Below, in pieces: positions 48,879-57,214 of a DNA stretch of 64,000 nucleotides (positions are counted from its first letter, which is position 1; every line of letters starts with the position of its first letter). The stretch comes from Elusimicrobiota bacterium. Lineage in GTDB: Bacteria > Elusimicrobiota > Elusimicrobia > UBA1565 > UBA9628. The stretch is taken from positions 42,636-106,635 of the forward strand of contig PLZD01000015.1 in NCBI GenBank assembly GCA_003151975.1. Reading direction: 5' to 3'. The notes under the pieces were generated by a model. That model was not told the DNA's origin. It saw nothing but the letters and a program-made list of their open reading frames with translations, and made no database searches. Position numbers and translations under genes: made by a program.

Positions 48879-50831
48879 ATGACCCCGCGATCGTCCCGCT
48901 GGCTGCTTGCCCTGTGCCTTCTTTTCCCGTCCCTGGCGCGGACTGGAGACGTCAAAGGCGACCTCGGCGCCGGCGGCCAACCGGTGGCCCCGGTCGGACA
49001 AAACGCCCTCCAGAAGGTAAATCCGATCCCAACGGTCGGCGGCGGGCTCGATGTCCCTCTAAACCCCCAGGTCGGCGTCGATGCGGCTCAAACCGCGGCC
49101 GTGGGAGAGATTCCGCCGCTGGCGCCGCTGCTGAGACCCGAAGCGTCCGGTCCGGCAATCCAGAATCCTCGGGCCGCCGCCGGTGAGTTGGACCCGGCGT
49201 CCGTCCTTAAGAATGGGCAAGCCGCGCTGATCCCCGAAGCTTCGCACCAGGCCGTCGAACCGTATTTCGTCGGGGCGCTGGCCCGCCTGGGCGTCCCGCA
49301 GGACTTGGCAGAGAAGCTGGCCGTTTATCAGGAAAGCCGGCATCCCGGAAACCAGGACAATGTCTACCACGGCCTGGGCCACTCTCAGGATGTCCCGGCG
49401 GTCGTCTCCGCGATCATCGAAAACCAGCCCAACGGCGCGCTGACGGACCGTCAAGCCGTCATGCTGATTCTGGCGGCCGTCCTGCACGACATCGATCCCC
49501 AGCGCAAGCCCGAGACTCCGGCCCGCGTTTCGGCGACCTTGGATTATCTGGAGACCGACCCGCAGTCGGCCGCTCTGCTCGCGGAATTCAACCGCCGCTA
49601 CGGCATCAGCCGCGCCCAAGTCCAGGCCCTGATCAAGGCCACCGATTTTAATCCGGACCCCGCGGGCCAAAAAAAGATCCAAGAAGACTTCGAGGCCAGG
49701 GTCCAGTCCTCCTTCCCTGATAAGGACCGCGCGTGGGCCTTGGAGTGGGGCCGCAAGCTGTCGTTCGCCGACAAGAGCGCGACCTACCTGGGCTCGGTCG
49801 AAGCCGGAGATCGCCAGGTGCGCAACCTCGCCAACGAGATTCGGCACGGGATCGAAGCCGCCACCGGCAAGCCGACGACAAACCCGACCGACGAGTCGAT
49901 GCTGCGCGGTAGCAAAAACTTCCTCAAGGTCCTCAAGGACAGCCCGGACTACGCGATCCTGCCGGCCGCTTTGCAGCAGAACTTTGAAAAGGTCTACGCG
50001 CACTTCGAGCGCCTGGCCGATCCGTCGACGCCGATCCCGGCCGAGAACACGCAAGCCCGCGGCCCCCCGCAAGCCGCCGACGCCGCGATCCGCCGTCTCT
50101 CGCTCGAGGACTCAAGCTCCGACCGGGACCTCGCCGCGCTCAAGACCGCCGGCTACGCGGTTCTTGCTCCGGGCGCGTTGATGAGCGCCGATGCCGAGCA
50201 GCGCGTGCTCGAGATCGTGGAGCGCGATTGGATGCGCGACGGCGAACCGATCTTCAATCAGCTTCCGTTCAACGACCGTTCCCAGCCCGTGTGGGGGCAG
50301 CGCATGGCTGGAGTGCGCGAACAGCTGGATCCGGTCATCGACGCGTTGACGACCCGTCTCAATCTCGTTCTTAAAGGAGAGGACATCGAGGTCCGCGACG
50401 TGCAGTTGCGGCTGGCCACGCCCGCCAAGCCGGAGAAGCAAGGCATGCACGTCGACCTCGGCGGCTACATCACCGCGACTTACGCGATTCGCGGGCGCGG
50501 CACGGTCCTTTACCGCAAGTCGGACGCCTCGGGGCGAGAGGCGCCGACTCATTCCTGGGCGATCATCACCAATTCGGAACGCGAGGCCGCCACGGGCGTC
50601 CTCGGCACGGTCCACGACACGCCCATCACCGACCAGCCGCGCGTGCTGATCATCGTCCGATTTTCACGCCGCGGCCAAGAGATACCCGAAGACGTGCTCA
50701 ACCACGTCCGCACGGCGGGCCGGCTGCGCGCCCAGGGCGTCATGAACCGGCTCGCGCAGCGCGGCCAGAAGCCCGCTCCGGCGCCCAAGCCCGGCCTCAT
50801 CGGCGCGCTCAAGAAGATCTTCGGCGAATAG
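48879..50831 (+). CDS. Exported HD phosphohydrolase-like plus dioxygenase-like fusion
   Basis: 650 residues. Signal peptide (WLLALCLLFPSLA), then a Pro/Gly/Ala-rich spacer to about residue 120. The middle (about 125-390) resembles class I cyclic-nucleotide phosphodiesterases: VYHGLGHSQDV (164-171), AAVLHDID (H203, D204), and a later LSFADKSA. The C-terminal part (about 415-610) looks like a double-stranded beta-helix Fe(II)/2-oxoglutarate oxygenase: H-x-D in GMHVDLGG near 524, a second His in GTVHDT near 579 and an Arg in QPRVLIIVRF about 11 residues on. Both assignments rest on motifs only. Exported forms of either domain are unusual. Ends in a basic helix, GALKKIFGE. Confidence 0.7.
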   Translation: MTPRSSRWLLALCLLFPSLARTGDVKGDLGAGGQPVAPVGQNALQKVNPIPTVGGGLDVPLNPQVGVDAAQTAAVGEIPPLAPLLRPEASGPAIQNPRAAAGELDPASVLKNGQAALIPEASHQAVEPYFVGALARLGVPQDLAEKLAVYQESRHPGNQDNVYHGLGHSQDVPAVVSAIIENQPNGALTDRQAVMLILAAVLHDIDPQRKPETPARVSATLDYLETDPQSAALLAEFNRRYGISRAQVQALIKATDFNPDPAGQKKIQEDFEARVQSSFPDKDRAWALEWGRKLSFADKSATYLGSVEAGDRQVRNLANEIRHGIEAATGKPTTNPTDESMLRGSKNFLKVLKDSPDYAILPAALQQNFEKVYAHFERLADPSTPIPAENTQARGPPQAADAAIRRLSLEDSSSDRDLAALKTAGYAVLAPGALMSADAEQRVLEIVERDWMRDGEPIFNQLPFNDRSQPVWGQRMAGVREQLDPVIDALTTRLNLVLKGEDIEVRDVQLRLATPAKPEKQGMHVDLGGYITATYAIRGRGTVLYRKSDASGREAPTHSWAIITNSEREAATGVLGTVHDTPITDQPRVLIIVRFSRRGQEIPEDVLNHVRTAGRLRAQGVMNRLAQRGQKPAPAPKPGLIGALKKIFGE

Positions 50832-50839
50832 TGCCCTCC

Positions 50840-50864
50840 GGGGCATTATTGTATAATGCTCCCC
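50840..50864. promoter_or_regulatory. alaS promoter inside an inverted repeat
   Basis: GGGGCATTAT, three bases, ATAATGC-T-CCCC forms a near-perfect inverted repeat with one extra T. The TATAAT -10 (50852-50857) lies in it, and the repeat ends one base before ATG 50866 (-10 to ATG: eight bases). Confidence 0.6.
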
Positions 50865-50865
50865 G

Positions 50866-53514
50866 ATGACCAGCGCCGAGATCCGCACCGCATACCTAAA
50901 GTTCTTCGAGAAGAACGGCCATGTCCTCAAGGCCTCGACGCCGATCATCCCGCAGGGCGACGCGAGCCTGATGTTTAACTCGGCGGGCATGGTTCCCTTC
51001 AAGCCCTACTTCCTCGGCCTGAAGAAGGACCTCTCGCGCGCGACCTCGTGCCAGAAGTGCTTCCGCACCACCGACATCGACCGCGTCGGCACGACCTTGC
51101 GCCACCTCACTTTCTTCGAGATGCTCGGCAACTTCTCGTTCGGCGATTATTTCAAGGAAGAGACGATCGCCTGGGCTTGGGAGTTCCTGACCGACGAGAT
51201 GGCCTTCGACCCCAAGCGCCTCTTCCCCACGGTCTTTAAAGAAGACGACGAGGCCGACAAGCTCTGGCGCCGCCTCGGCGTGCCCAACGCGCCCGTCCGT
51301 TTGGGGGAGGACTCCAATTTCTGGAACATGGGGCCGACGGGGCCGTGCGGCCCTTGCTCGGAGATCTACTTCGACCGCGGCTCCTCTGCCTCGGGCGCCT
51401 GCGGCAAGCCGTCCTGCGCGCCCGGCTGCGACTGCGACCGTTATCTCGAGATCTGGAACCTCGTGTTCACGCAGTTCGACCGCCAGGAGGACGGCAGCCT
51501 CAAGAATCTCCCCCGGAAAAATATCGACACCGGCATGGGCCTCGAGCGGCTCGTCTTCGCGGCCGAAGGCAAGCCCTCGCCGTTCGACACTGATTTGTTC
51601 GTGCCCATCGTCTCCACCGCGATGCACATACTCGGCGTGGACAGAAAAAAGTCCGCGGAGACGGAGCTCGCCTACCGCGTGATCGCCGACCATTGCCGCG
51701 CGGCGACGATGCTGATGGCCGAGGGCGTGACCCCATCGAACGTCGAGCGCGGCTACGTCCTGCGGCGCCTCATCCGCCGCGCGGTGCGCTACGGCCAGCT
51801 GTTGGGCCACGCGCAGCCCTTCCTGTATCGCCTCGTGCCGTCGGTCGTCGAGATTTTCGAGAAGGCCTACCCGGATCTCAAGGACGCCGCGGCGCAAGTT
51901 CAGTCGACTCTCAAGACCGAGGAAGAGAAGTTTTTTGAGACGCTTGAGAAAGGCGAGGTGGAGCTCCAGGCCATGCTCGAGAAGCACGGGAAAACCCTCT
52001 CCGGCGAACAGGCGTTCATGCTCTACGAAACCTTCGGGTTCCCGCTCGAGCTTACCCGCGAAATCTGCGCGCAGAAAAACGTCGTCGTCGATGAGGATGG
52101 CTTCAAGAAAGCCTCCGAGAAGGCGGTCGCCGTCGCGCGCGCCTCGTGGAAGGGCTCCGGAGAAAAATCCCTCATGGGCTCGATGGTCGTCGGAGAGGCC
52201 ACGGAGTTCACGGGCTACCAATCGCTCGAGGAAAAAGCGGTGGTCGTGGCGCACTCGACCTTCGAAGGCAATCACGTCGTGGTCCTCGACAAGACTCCGT
52301 TTTATCCCGAAGGCGGCGGCCAGGTCGGAGACGAAGGCGTTCTCCTTCGCTCCGACGTCAAGACCGTCCTCGGAACCGTCGTCGACACGCAGAAGCAAGG
52401 CACCGCGATCGTCCACATCGTCAAACTAAACCAAGGATGCTCGATCGAGGCCGGCGACAAAGTCATCGCCAAGGTCGACGCCGTGCGCCGCGGCTACATC
52501 GCCCCCCATCACACCGCGACGCACCTGCTCAACGAGGCTCTGCGCCGCATTCTCGGGAGCCACATCCACCAGGCCGGCTCTTATGTGGGCGCCGACAAGC
52601 TGCGCTTCGACTTCACCAATCCCAAAGGCATCGACCCGGAGACCCTCAAGAAGATCGAGGCCATGGTCAACGACGAAATTGCGCGCCACGACACGGTCGC
52701 GACGAAAGTCGAGCCGATCGAAAAAGTCAAGGAATACGGCGCGGTCACGTTGCTCGGCGAGAATTACGGAGACAAGCCGCGCTTCGTGCTGATCGGACCG
52801 AAAGGTTGGGCCGACCACAAGGACCGCTACAGCCTCGAGCTGTGCGGCGGCACGCATGTCTCAAATACCGCCGAGATCTCCGCATTCCGCATCTTGAAGG
52901 AGTCCTCCGTCGCGGCCGGCGTGCGCCGCATCGAGGCCGTCGCCGGCAAGGCCGTCGAAGACTTCGATCGTTTCAAGGCGCAGGAAGGCGCACAGACCGC
53001 GGCCGCGCTTCGCGAGCGCGAGAGGGAGCTGCTCTCGGTCGTGACGTCGCTGGGCGGCAAGGCCGACGAATCCCCGAGCGGCGCCTCCGAGTCCGACCTG
53101 CGCGTGCGCGAGAAGGAGCTTAAGGAACTCATCAGCCGCCTTCGCGCCGACAGGCTCGTCTCGCAAGCCGGCCGCGACCGCACGGAAAAGCAAGTCAACG
53201 GCCTCAAGCTCTGCGCGCAGAAGCTCGAGGGCGCGGACCCAAAGTCGCTGCGCAATCTTTCGGACAAGCTCAAGGCCGAGCTCGGCTCGGGCCTCGTCTT
53301 CCTCGCGACGCCGACCGGCGGCAAGCTCTCCTTCGTGCTCAACGCGTCTGCCGACCTCGCGGCCAAGGGCGTCGACGCGGCCAAGATCGCCAAGGGTCTC
53401 GCCGCCAGCCTCGGCGGCTCGGCCGGCGGCCGCGCCGACTTCGCGCAAGGCGGCGTCGCCGACGGAGATTGGAGCGGCATCGTCGAGGCGCTGGCCTCCT
53501 TGATCAAACCCTAG
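50866..53514 (+). CDS. alaS: Alanyl-tRNA synthetase
   Basis: 882 residues, normal length. Class II catalytic core (FFEKNGHVLKASTPIIP, TSCQKCFRTTDIDRVG, LGEDSNFWNMGPTGPCGPCSEIYFD, NIDTGMGLERL), tRNA-recognition helices, the editing domain with HHTATHLLNEAL and CGGTHVSNTAEI (zinc/editing His and Cys), and the C-terminal dimer/C-Ala part (LAKGVDAAKIAKGLAASLGGSAGGR). Contains an extra short insert CGKPSCAPGCDCD near residue 180 that could bind metal. Nearly leaderless start set by TATAAT. Confidence 0.97.
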   Translation: MTSAEIRTAYLKFFEKNGHVLKASTPIIPQGDASLMFNSAGMVPFKPYFLGLKKDLSRATSCQKCFRTTDIDRVGTTLRHLTFFEMLGNFSFGDYFKEETIAWAWEFLTDEMAFDPKRLFPTVFKEDDEADKLWRRLGVPNAPVRLGEDSNFWNMGPTGPCGPCSEIYFDRGSSASGACGKPSCAPGCDCDRYLEIWNLVFTQFDRQEDGSLKNLPRKNIDTGMGLERLVFAAEGKPSPFDTDLFVPIVSTAMHILGVDRKKSAETELAYRVIADHCRAATMLMAEGVTPSNVERGYVLRRLIRRAVRYGQLLGHAQPFLYRLVPSVVEIFEKAYPDLKDAAAQVQSTLKTEEEKFFETLEKGEVELQAMLEKHGKTLSGEQAFMLYETFGFPLELTREICAQKNVVVDEDGFKKASEKAVAVARASWKGSGEKSLMGSMVVGEATEFTGYQSLEEKAVVVAHSTFEGNHVVVLDKTPFYPEGGGQVGDEGVLLRSDVKTVLGTVVDTQKQGTAIVHIVKLNQGCSIEAGDKVIAKVDAVRRGYIAPHHTATHLLNEALRRILGSHIHQAGSYVGADKLRFDFTNPKGIDPETLKKIEAMVNDEIARHDTVATKVEPIEKVKEYGAVTLLGENYGDKPRFVLIGPKGWADHKDRYSLELCGGTHVSNTAEISAFRILKESSVAAGVRRIEAVAGKAVEDFDRFKAQEGAQTAAALRERERELLSVVTSLGGKADESPSGASESDLRVREKELKELISRLRADRLVSQAGRDRTEKQVNGLKLCAQKLEGADPKSLRNLSDKLKAELGSGLVFLATPTGGKLSFVLNASADLAAKGVDAAKIAKGLAASLGGSAGGRADFAQGGVADGDWSGIVEALASLIKP

Positions 53515-53589
53515 GGCCTCGCGCGCGACCCACACCACAGGTGATTTACCGAGTCACACGCGCCCATTTATATAGTTAAATCTCATCTC

Positions 53590-55056
53590 TTGAGGAAACC
53601 GGGGAACGCGCGAGTCGGCCTCGTCGCGGCGCTGCTATTTTGCGGCGCCGTGGGCGCTCATTGCATGGAGAACAAACTCTTCATCGACCCGGTCGAGATA
53701 AGGATCAGCAGTGGTCCCGTGTCGAACGAGGTCAAAGAGAAGATCAACGCCTCCGTGCCGCCTAACTCTCCGCCGATGATCGTGCCCGCCGACCTGAAGA
53801 CGACCGGGCTCAACAAGGGCTACACGATGGTGCCGCTGCCCGCGTTCGTGTACAACCGCAACGAAGGGTCGTGGATCGGCGGCTTGACCCCGATCTTCCG
53901 CGCCAACGAGCAAGGCGAGGTCGACAACATTTACGCTCCGCTCTATCTCCACAATAAATATATCGGCGAGACTTTCACGTTCAACTACTTCGGCTACCGC
54001 CACACGACCGAGCAGTTCCACTTGATCTTGTCTTACGCGACGAAGTTCGAGCACCAGTTCGAGTTCGGCTACAAGAACACGCGGGCGCTGGACGGCGACT
54101 ACATCTTCGGCGTCGACGCCTTCACGAACAAGTCCGCCTTCCACCGATTCTTCGGCTTCGGCAACACGTCTCAAAACTCATTCGAGACCCAGCACACCTT
54201 TCGAGAATCGGTCTTCAAACTGACGGGCGGCATACACGTCAGCGACAAGGTGCAGCTGCTCGCCGAGACGCGCTATCGCGGCGTCCAGCTGGAGCACGGC
54301 GCATCGCCGACCTTGCCGCAGACGCAGGACGTGTTCCCCGACGTGCCCGGCGTCTCCGACAGTCCCGACGTGGTCGGAAACGGACTGACCTTGGCCTACG
54401 ACACGCGCGACAACGAGCTCACCCCGCTCAAGGGCACCTATGCGACCATGTTCGCCGAGTACGACCAGAACGTGCAGTTCGGCGACCACAACCGCTGGTG
54501 GCGCCTGACCGGCGAGGCACGGCGATACATCCCCTACGACGACTGGGGCTTTCAAGGCGTCTTCGTCATCCACGGCCTGGCCGACGCGGTCGTGGGTCAG
54601 GACGAGAACACGGCGACGCAGGACACCTTCGAGCAATCCAACGGCCAGGTCGACGGCCTGGGCAATCCGATCTTCGAGCCGGTCGCCGCGAAGCGGGCCC
54701 TGCGCACCGGCGTGCCGTTCTACGAAAGGCCGACGATCGGCGGCGAGGACTCCATGCGCGGGTTCGGCAAGTACCGCTACGTCGACAACCTCGCCTACAC
54801 CCTCAACTTCGAGAATCGCATCACTTTGCTGCAGCGAACCGTCATGGGCAACCTCATCGAGCTCGAAATGGCGCCGTTCGTCGACATCGGCCGCGTCGGC
54901 CGCACTATCCGGAACGAGCACTGGTTCCGCCGCGCCCAGGTCAACCCAGGCTGCGGCTTCCGCGTGATCGCGCGTCCCAACATCGCGGCTCGGCTCGACG
55001 TCGGCTACGGCAAGGACGGCGCCAACGCTTTCGTCGGCCTGGACTATCCCTTCTAG
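53590..55056 (+). CDS. Omp85-type (bacterial surface antigen) outer-membrane protein without POTRA
   Basis: 488 residues from TTG 53590, needed for the signal peptide (VGLVAALLFCGAVGAHC). After a short N-terminal segment the chain is a 16-strand-type barrel: GNGLTLAYDTRDNELTPLKGTY, the loop motif GGEDSMRGFGKYRYVDN (equivalent of the conserved LRGF motif) and the terminal strand AFVGLDYPF with C-terminal Phe. No POTRA repeats, so like patatin- or phosphodiesterase-linked FplA/TamA-like barrels rather than BamA. Followed three bases later by another barrel gene. Confidence 0.85.
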   Translation: MRKPGNARVGLVAALLFCGAVGAHCMENKLFIDPVEIRISSGPVSNEVKEKINASVPPNSPPMIVPADLKTTGLNKGYTMVPLPAFVYNRNEGSWIGGLTPIFRANEQGEVDNIYAPLYLHNKYIGETFTFNYFGYRHTTEQFHLILSYATKFEHQFEFGYKNTRALDGDYIFGVDAFTNKSAFHRFFGFGNTSQNSFETQHTFRESVFKLTGGIHVSDKVQLLAETRYRGVQLEHGASPTLPQTQDVFPDVPGVSDSPDVVGNGLTLAYDTRDNELTPLKGTYATMFAEYDQNVQFGDHNRWWRLTGEARRYIPYDDWGFQGVFVIHGLADAVVGQDENTATQDTFEQSNGQVDGLGNPIFEPVAAKRALRTGVPFYERPTIGGEDSMRGFGKYRYVDNLAYTLNFENRITLLQRTVMGNLIELEMAPFVDIGRVGRTIRNEHWFRRAQVNPGCGFRVIARPNIAARLDVGYGKDGANAFVGLDYPF

Positions 55057-55059
55057 AAA

Positions 55060-55797
55060 ATGAAAAAGACAACGCTGGCAATCATCTTGAGCCTTTTGAG
55101 CGCGGGAGCCTACGCCCAGCAAGCGCCGACGGCCGAAAAGCCTCCGGCGAAGGACGCAAGGCTGGACCGCGTCTGGCGCTACTTCGTCTCGTACGATTAT
55201 TTCTTCCATGACGACGGCGGCAAAGGCCTCAACGATCAGCTGCAGACCAAGTCCAACACGCTGCTAACCCAGGGTTATACGACCACCGACTTCTCGGTTA
55301 ATACTCAGGGGGCCTACGGCGCGCGCTTCGGCGCGCTGCGCTCGCTGCCGCACCATTTCGAGGCGGGCTTCAGCGCAGGCTATTTGCTCGGCCCGAACAT
55401 GAGCTCCAACTTCACCGCGGTCGGCGGCCCAGGCCCGGGAGGCCTGACGATCAACCGCGACGTGATCTACATCCGTGAGCTGGTCCAAGGCGTATATCTT
55501 ATCCCGGTGAACAAGAAGTTCAGCGTCGCTCTCGGCGCCGGTCTCGGCATCGCAACGGGCCGCGTCAGCCAAGGCTGTCAAAGTTCGGGCACCTTGGTAT
55601 GCCCTTTCGTGTCGGAACAGCACACGTGGACCGGCTTCACCTACGAGATCTCGCCGAGCGTGCGCTACCGCGCGGGCAAGCTCCTCGATCTGCGGGCAGG
55701 CCCGCGGTTTGCGGGGTTTCCGACTTACAGCGGCAACGCAAACTCCGGGCGCATCGAGTACCAGCCTTTCGGCTTTTTCTTCGGCGCGCTGTTCTAA
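55060..55797 (+). CDS. Small outer-membrane beta-barrel protein
   Basis: 245 residues. Signal peptide TLAIILSLLSAGAYAQ. Eight or so amphipathic strands (RYFVSYDYFFHDD, EAGFSAGYLLGPNM, FSVALGAGLGIATGR, FTYEISPSVRYRAGKLLDLRAG) ending FGFFFGALF. OmpW/OmpA-like size. A disulfide is possible (GCQSSGTLVC). Same operon as the Omp85-type gene. Confidence 0.75.
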   Translation: MKKTTLAIILSLLSAGAYAQQAPTAEKPPAKDARLDRVWRYFVSYDYFFHDDGGKGLNDQLQTKSNTLLTQGYTTTDFSVNTQGAYGARFGALRSLPHHFEAGFSAGYLLGPNMSSNFTAVGGPGPGGLTINRDVIYIRELVQGVYLIPVNKKFSVALGAGLGIATGRVSQGCQSSGTLVCPFVSEQHTWTGFTYEISPSVRYRAGKLLDLRAGPRFAGFPTYSGNANSGRIEYQPFGFFFGALF

Positions 55798-55822
55798 GCG
55801 CCCGAGTGTGCCTTAAGTCCTA

Positions 55823-55851
55823 TTGCGCCGGAGGCCCTCCTCCGTTATCCT
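55823..55851 (+). promoter_or_regulatory. Promoter of a receiver gene
   Basis: TTGCGC (55823-55828), 17 bases, TATCCT (55846-55851), six bases, GTG 55858; leaderless geometry. Confidence 0.55.
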
Positions 55852-55857
55852 TCCAAT

Positions 55858-56247
55858 GTGACCGCCGCGGCCAGGACGATCAGGGTCCTAGTCATCGACG
55901 ACGAGCCGGACATCGTCGAGGCGCTGCGTTGGTGCTTCAAGCGCGACGCCGTCTTCACCGTCGAGACGGCGCTATGCTGCGAAGAAGCCCTCGCCAGAGC
56001 CAAATCTTTCAGTCCCGACGTGATCCTGCTGGATCTCGTGATGCCTGCGACCGACGGCTGGGAGGTCCTACGCCGGCTGCGCCAGGTCCCCGAGACTGAA
56101 TCCGTCCCCGTCGTCATGATGACCGCCCAGGACGGCGCCGCGGAGGAAGAGAAGGTGCGCGGCGCGGGCGTCCACAAGGTGCTGGTCAAGCCCCTGGACA
56201 TCGCCGATCTCCTGGAGACCGTGCGCAGCGCCGTTCCCGCCGGCTAG
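55858..56247 (+). CDS. CheY-like response regulator
   Basis: 129 residues, GTG start. Receiver only: VLVIDDEPDIVEAL, phospho-acceptor Asp in VILLDLVMPATDGWEVL, Thr in VVMMTAQ, Lys in VLVKPLD. Orphan; convergent with tRNA-Arg. Fifth stand-alone or fused canonical receiver in the window. Confidence 0.9.
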   Translation: MTAAARTIRVLVIDDEPDIVEALRWCFKRDAVFTVETALCCEEALARAKSFSPDVILLDLVMPATDGWEVLRRLRQVPETESVPVVMMTAQDGAAEEEKVRGAGVHKVLVKPLDIADLLETVRSAVPAG

Positions 56248-56252
56248 AAAAG

Positions 56253-56327
56253 TGGTGCGCCCGCCAGGAATCGAACCTGGACCCGCAGCTTCGGAGGCTG
56301 CTGTGATATCCATTTCACCACGGGCGC
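56253..56327 (-). tRNA. tRNA-Arg (anticodon CCG)
   Basis: Acceptor GCGCCCG/CGGGCGC, D-arm GTGA/TCAC, anticodon stem GCAGC/GCTGC around loop CTCCGAA (anticodon CCG), T-arm with GGTTCGATTCC. Here the 3' CCA is encoded (56255-56253), unlike tRNA-Leu. Confidence 0.95.
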
Positions 56328-56368
56328 GGTGAGGGAAGGAAGCATTAGTATATCAAACTGGCCCGCGT

Positions 56369-56848
56369 CTAATTAATCGGGAAAGGCTTGGGGTCCGACT
56401 CAAAATAGCCTTTGAGCCTCCCGATGTAGATCGCAGTTTTGCCGATCGTGACCTTGCCTGCGGTCACTTTGAAAAGATTCGGACAGCCGCTTCCCTGGTC
56501 CACCCAGGAATACTTGGAGCCGCTTTTCAACAGCATCAAGTAATCGCCGTCAATGGGAATCGCCGCTCCCCAAGGGTCGGTTCCGCTTTCGTGTATGCCT
56601 TCATGATATATTTGGCTCTTCGGCCCGCCTTTAATGCTCTTCTTGATTCGAATTCGCTGAGGCCGATTACTGGTGAAACTGTTCGCGTTTCCTATGACGA
56701 CGAGATCAGCCGCGGCGTAGGCCCTAGAGATGTCGTAGCTTGGCGGAGACTTCGGATCGGCGGCTGAAGTCCAATAGACGCACGGTATCGGGCTGGCGTG
56801 GGCAAAACCGTTCATGAAGATCATGATCGCGGGGATGAGATATTTCAT
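56369..56848 (-). CDS. Secreted protein of unknown function
   Basis: 159 residues from ATG 56848 (ATGA overlap with the gene before). Signal peptide KYLIPAIMIFMNGFAHA. Beta-rich: DLVVIGNANSFTSNRPQRIRIKKSIKG reads like a TIMP/netrin-type or OB-like module seen in small secreted proteins, then GDYLMLLKSGSKYSWVDQGSGC. One Cys pair. Visibly less GC-rich than neighbours. Third gene after ppk2. Confidence 0.65.
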   Translation of the reverse strand: MKYLIPAIMIFMNGFAHASPIPCVYWTSAADPKSPPSYDISRAYAAADLVVIGNANSFTSNRPQRIRIKKSIKGGPKSQIYHEGIHESGTDPWGAAIPIDGDYLMLLKSGSKYSWVDQGSGCPNLFKVTAGKVTIGKTAIYIGRLKGYFESDPKPFPIN

Positions 56849-57210
56849 GCGCGCGGGCACTCGCCTAGTTTGGCACGGACGAAATCGTAGAGCGTCGGCT
56901 CAAGCGAACCCGCCGCCTGCTCGAAGCGGACGGTGAGTTCGCCGATATCGATGGTCCCGTCGAATTTCGTAAAGATCGGGCTGTTGTTCTTCGAAGGATT
57001 GTCCTCGCCCTGATCAACGCTTGCTCTTGAGAAGCCCCCCTCGCGGCGCCAGGCCACGACCCGTTGATCCCCCGTTTTGTCGAAACAGAGATCGAACCCG
57101 CTGTGCCCCTGATCATCCGTCCAGAGGAAGAGATCGAAGTACTCGTCGCGGAACCAGCGACGGACCGCGCCTCCTTTCTCAGGCTTGAGGCCCGTCATTT
57201 CTTCAAGCAT
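56845..57210 (-). CDS. Small cytoplasmic protein of unknown function
   Basis: 121 residues, no signal peptide. Begins MLEEMTGLKPEKGGAVRRWFRDEYFDLFLW and contains GFDLCFDKTGDQRVVAWRREGGFSRASVDQGED, a pattern of many small bacterial proteins of unknown role. Starts four bases after the PPK2 stop; overlaps the secreted-protein gene. Confidence 0.65.
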   Translation of the reverse strand: MLEEMTGLKPEKGGAVRRWFRDEYFDLFLWTDDQGHSGFDLCFDKTGDQRVVAWRREGGFSRASVDQGEDNPSKNNSPIFTKFDGTIDIGELTVRFEQAAGSLEPTLYDFVRAKLGECPRA

Positions 57211-57214
57211 CCCG

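Noticed and set aside
50896..52416. 506-codon minus-strand frame
   Set aside because: Antisense of alaS; composition artefact.
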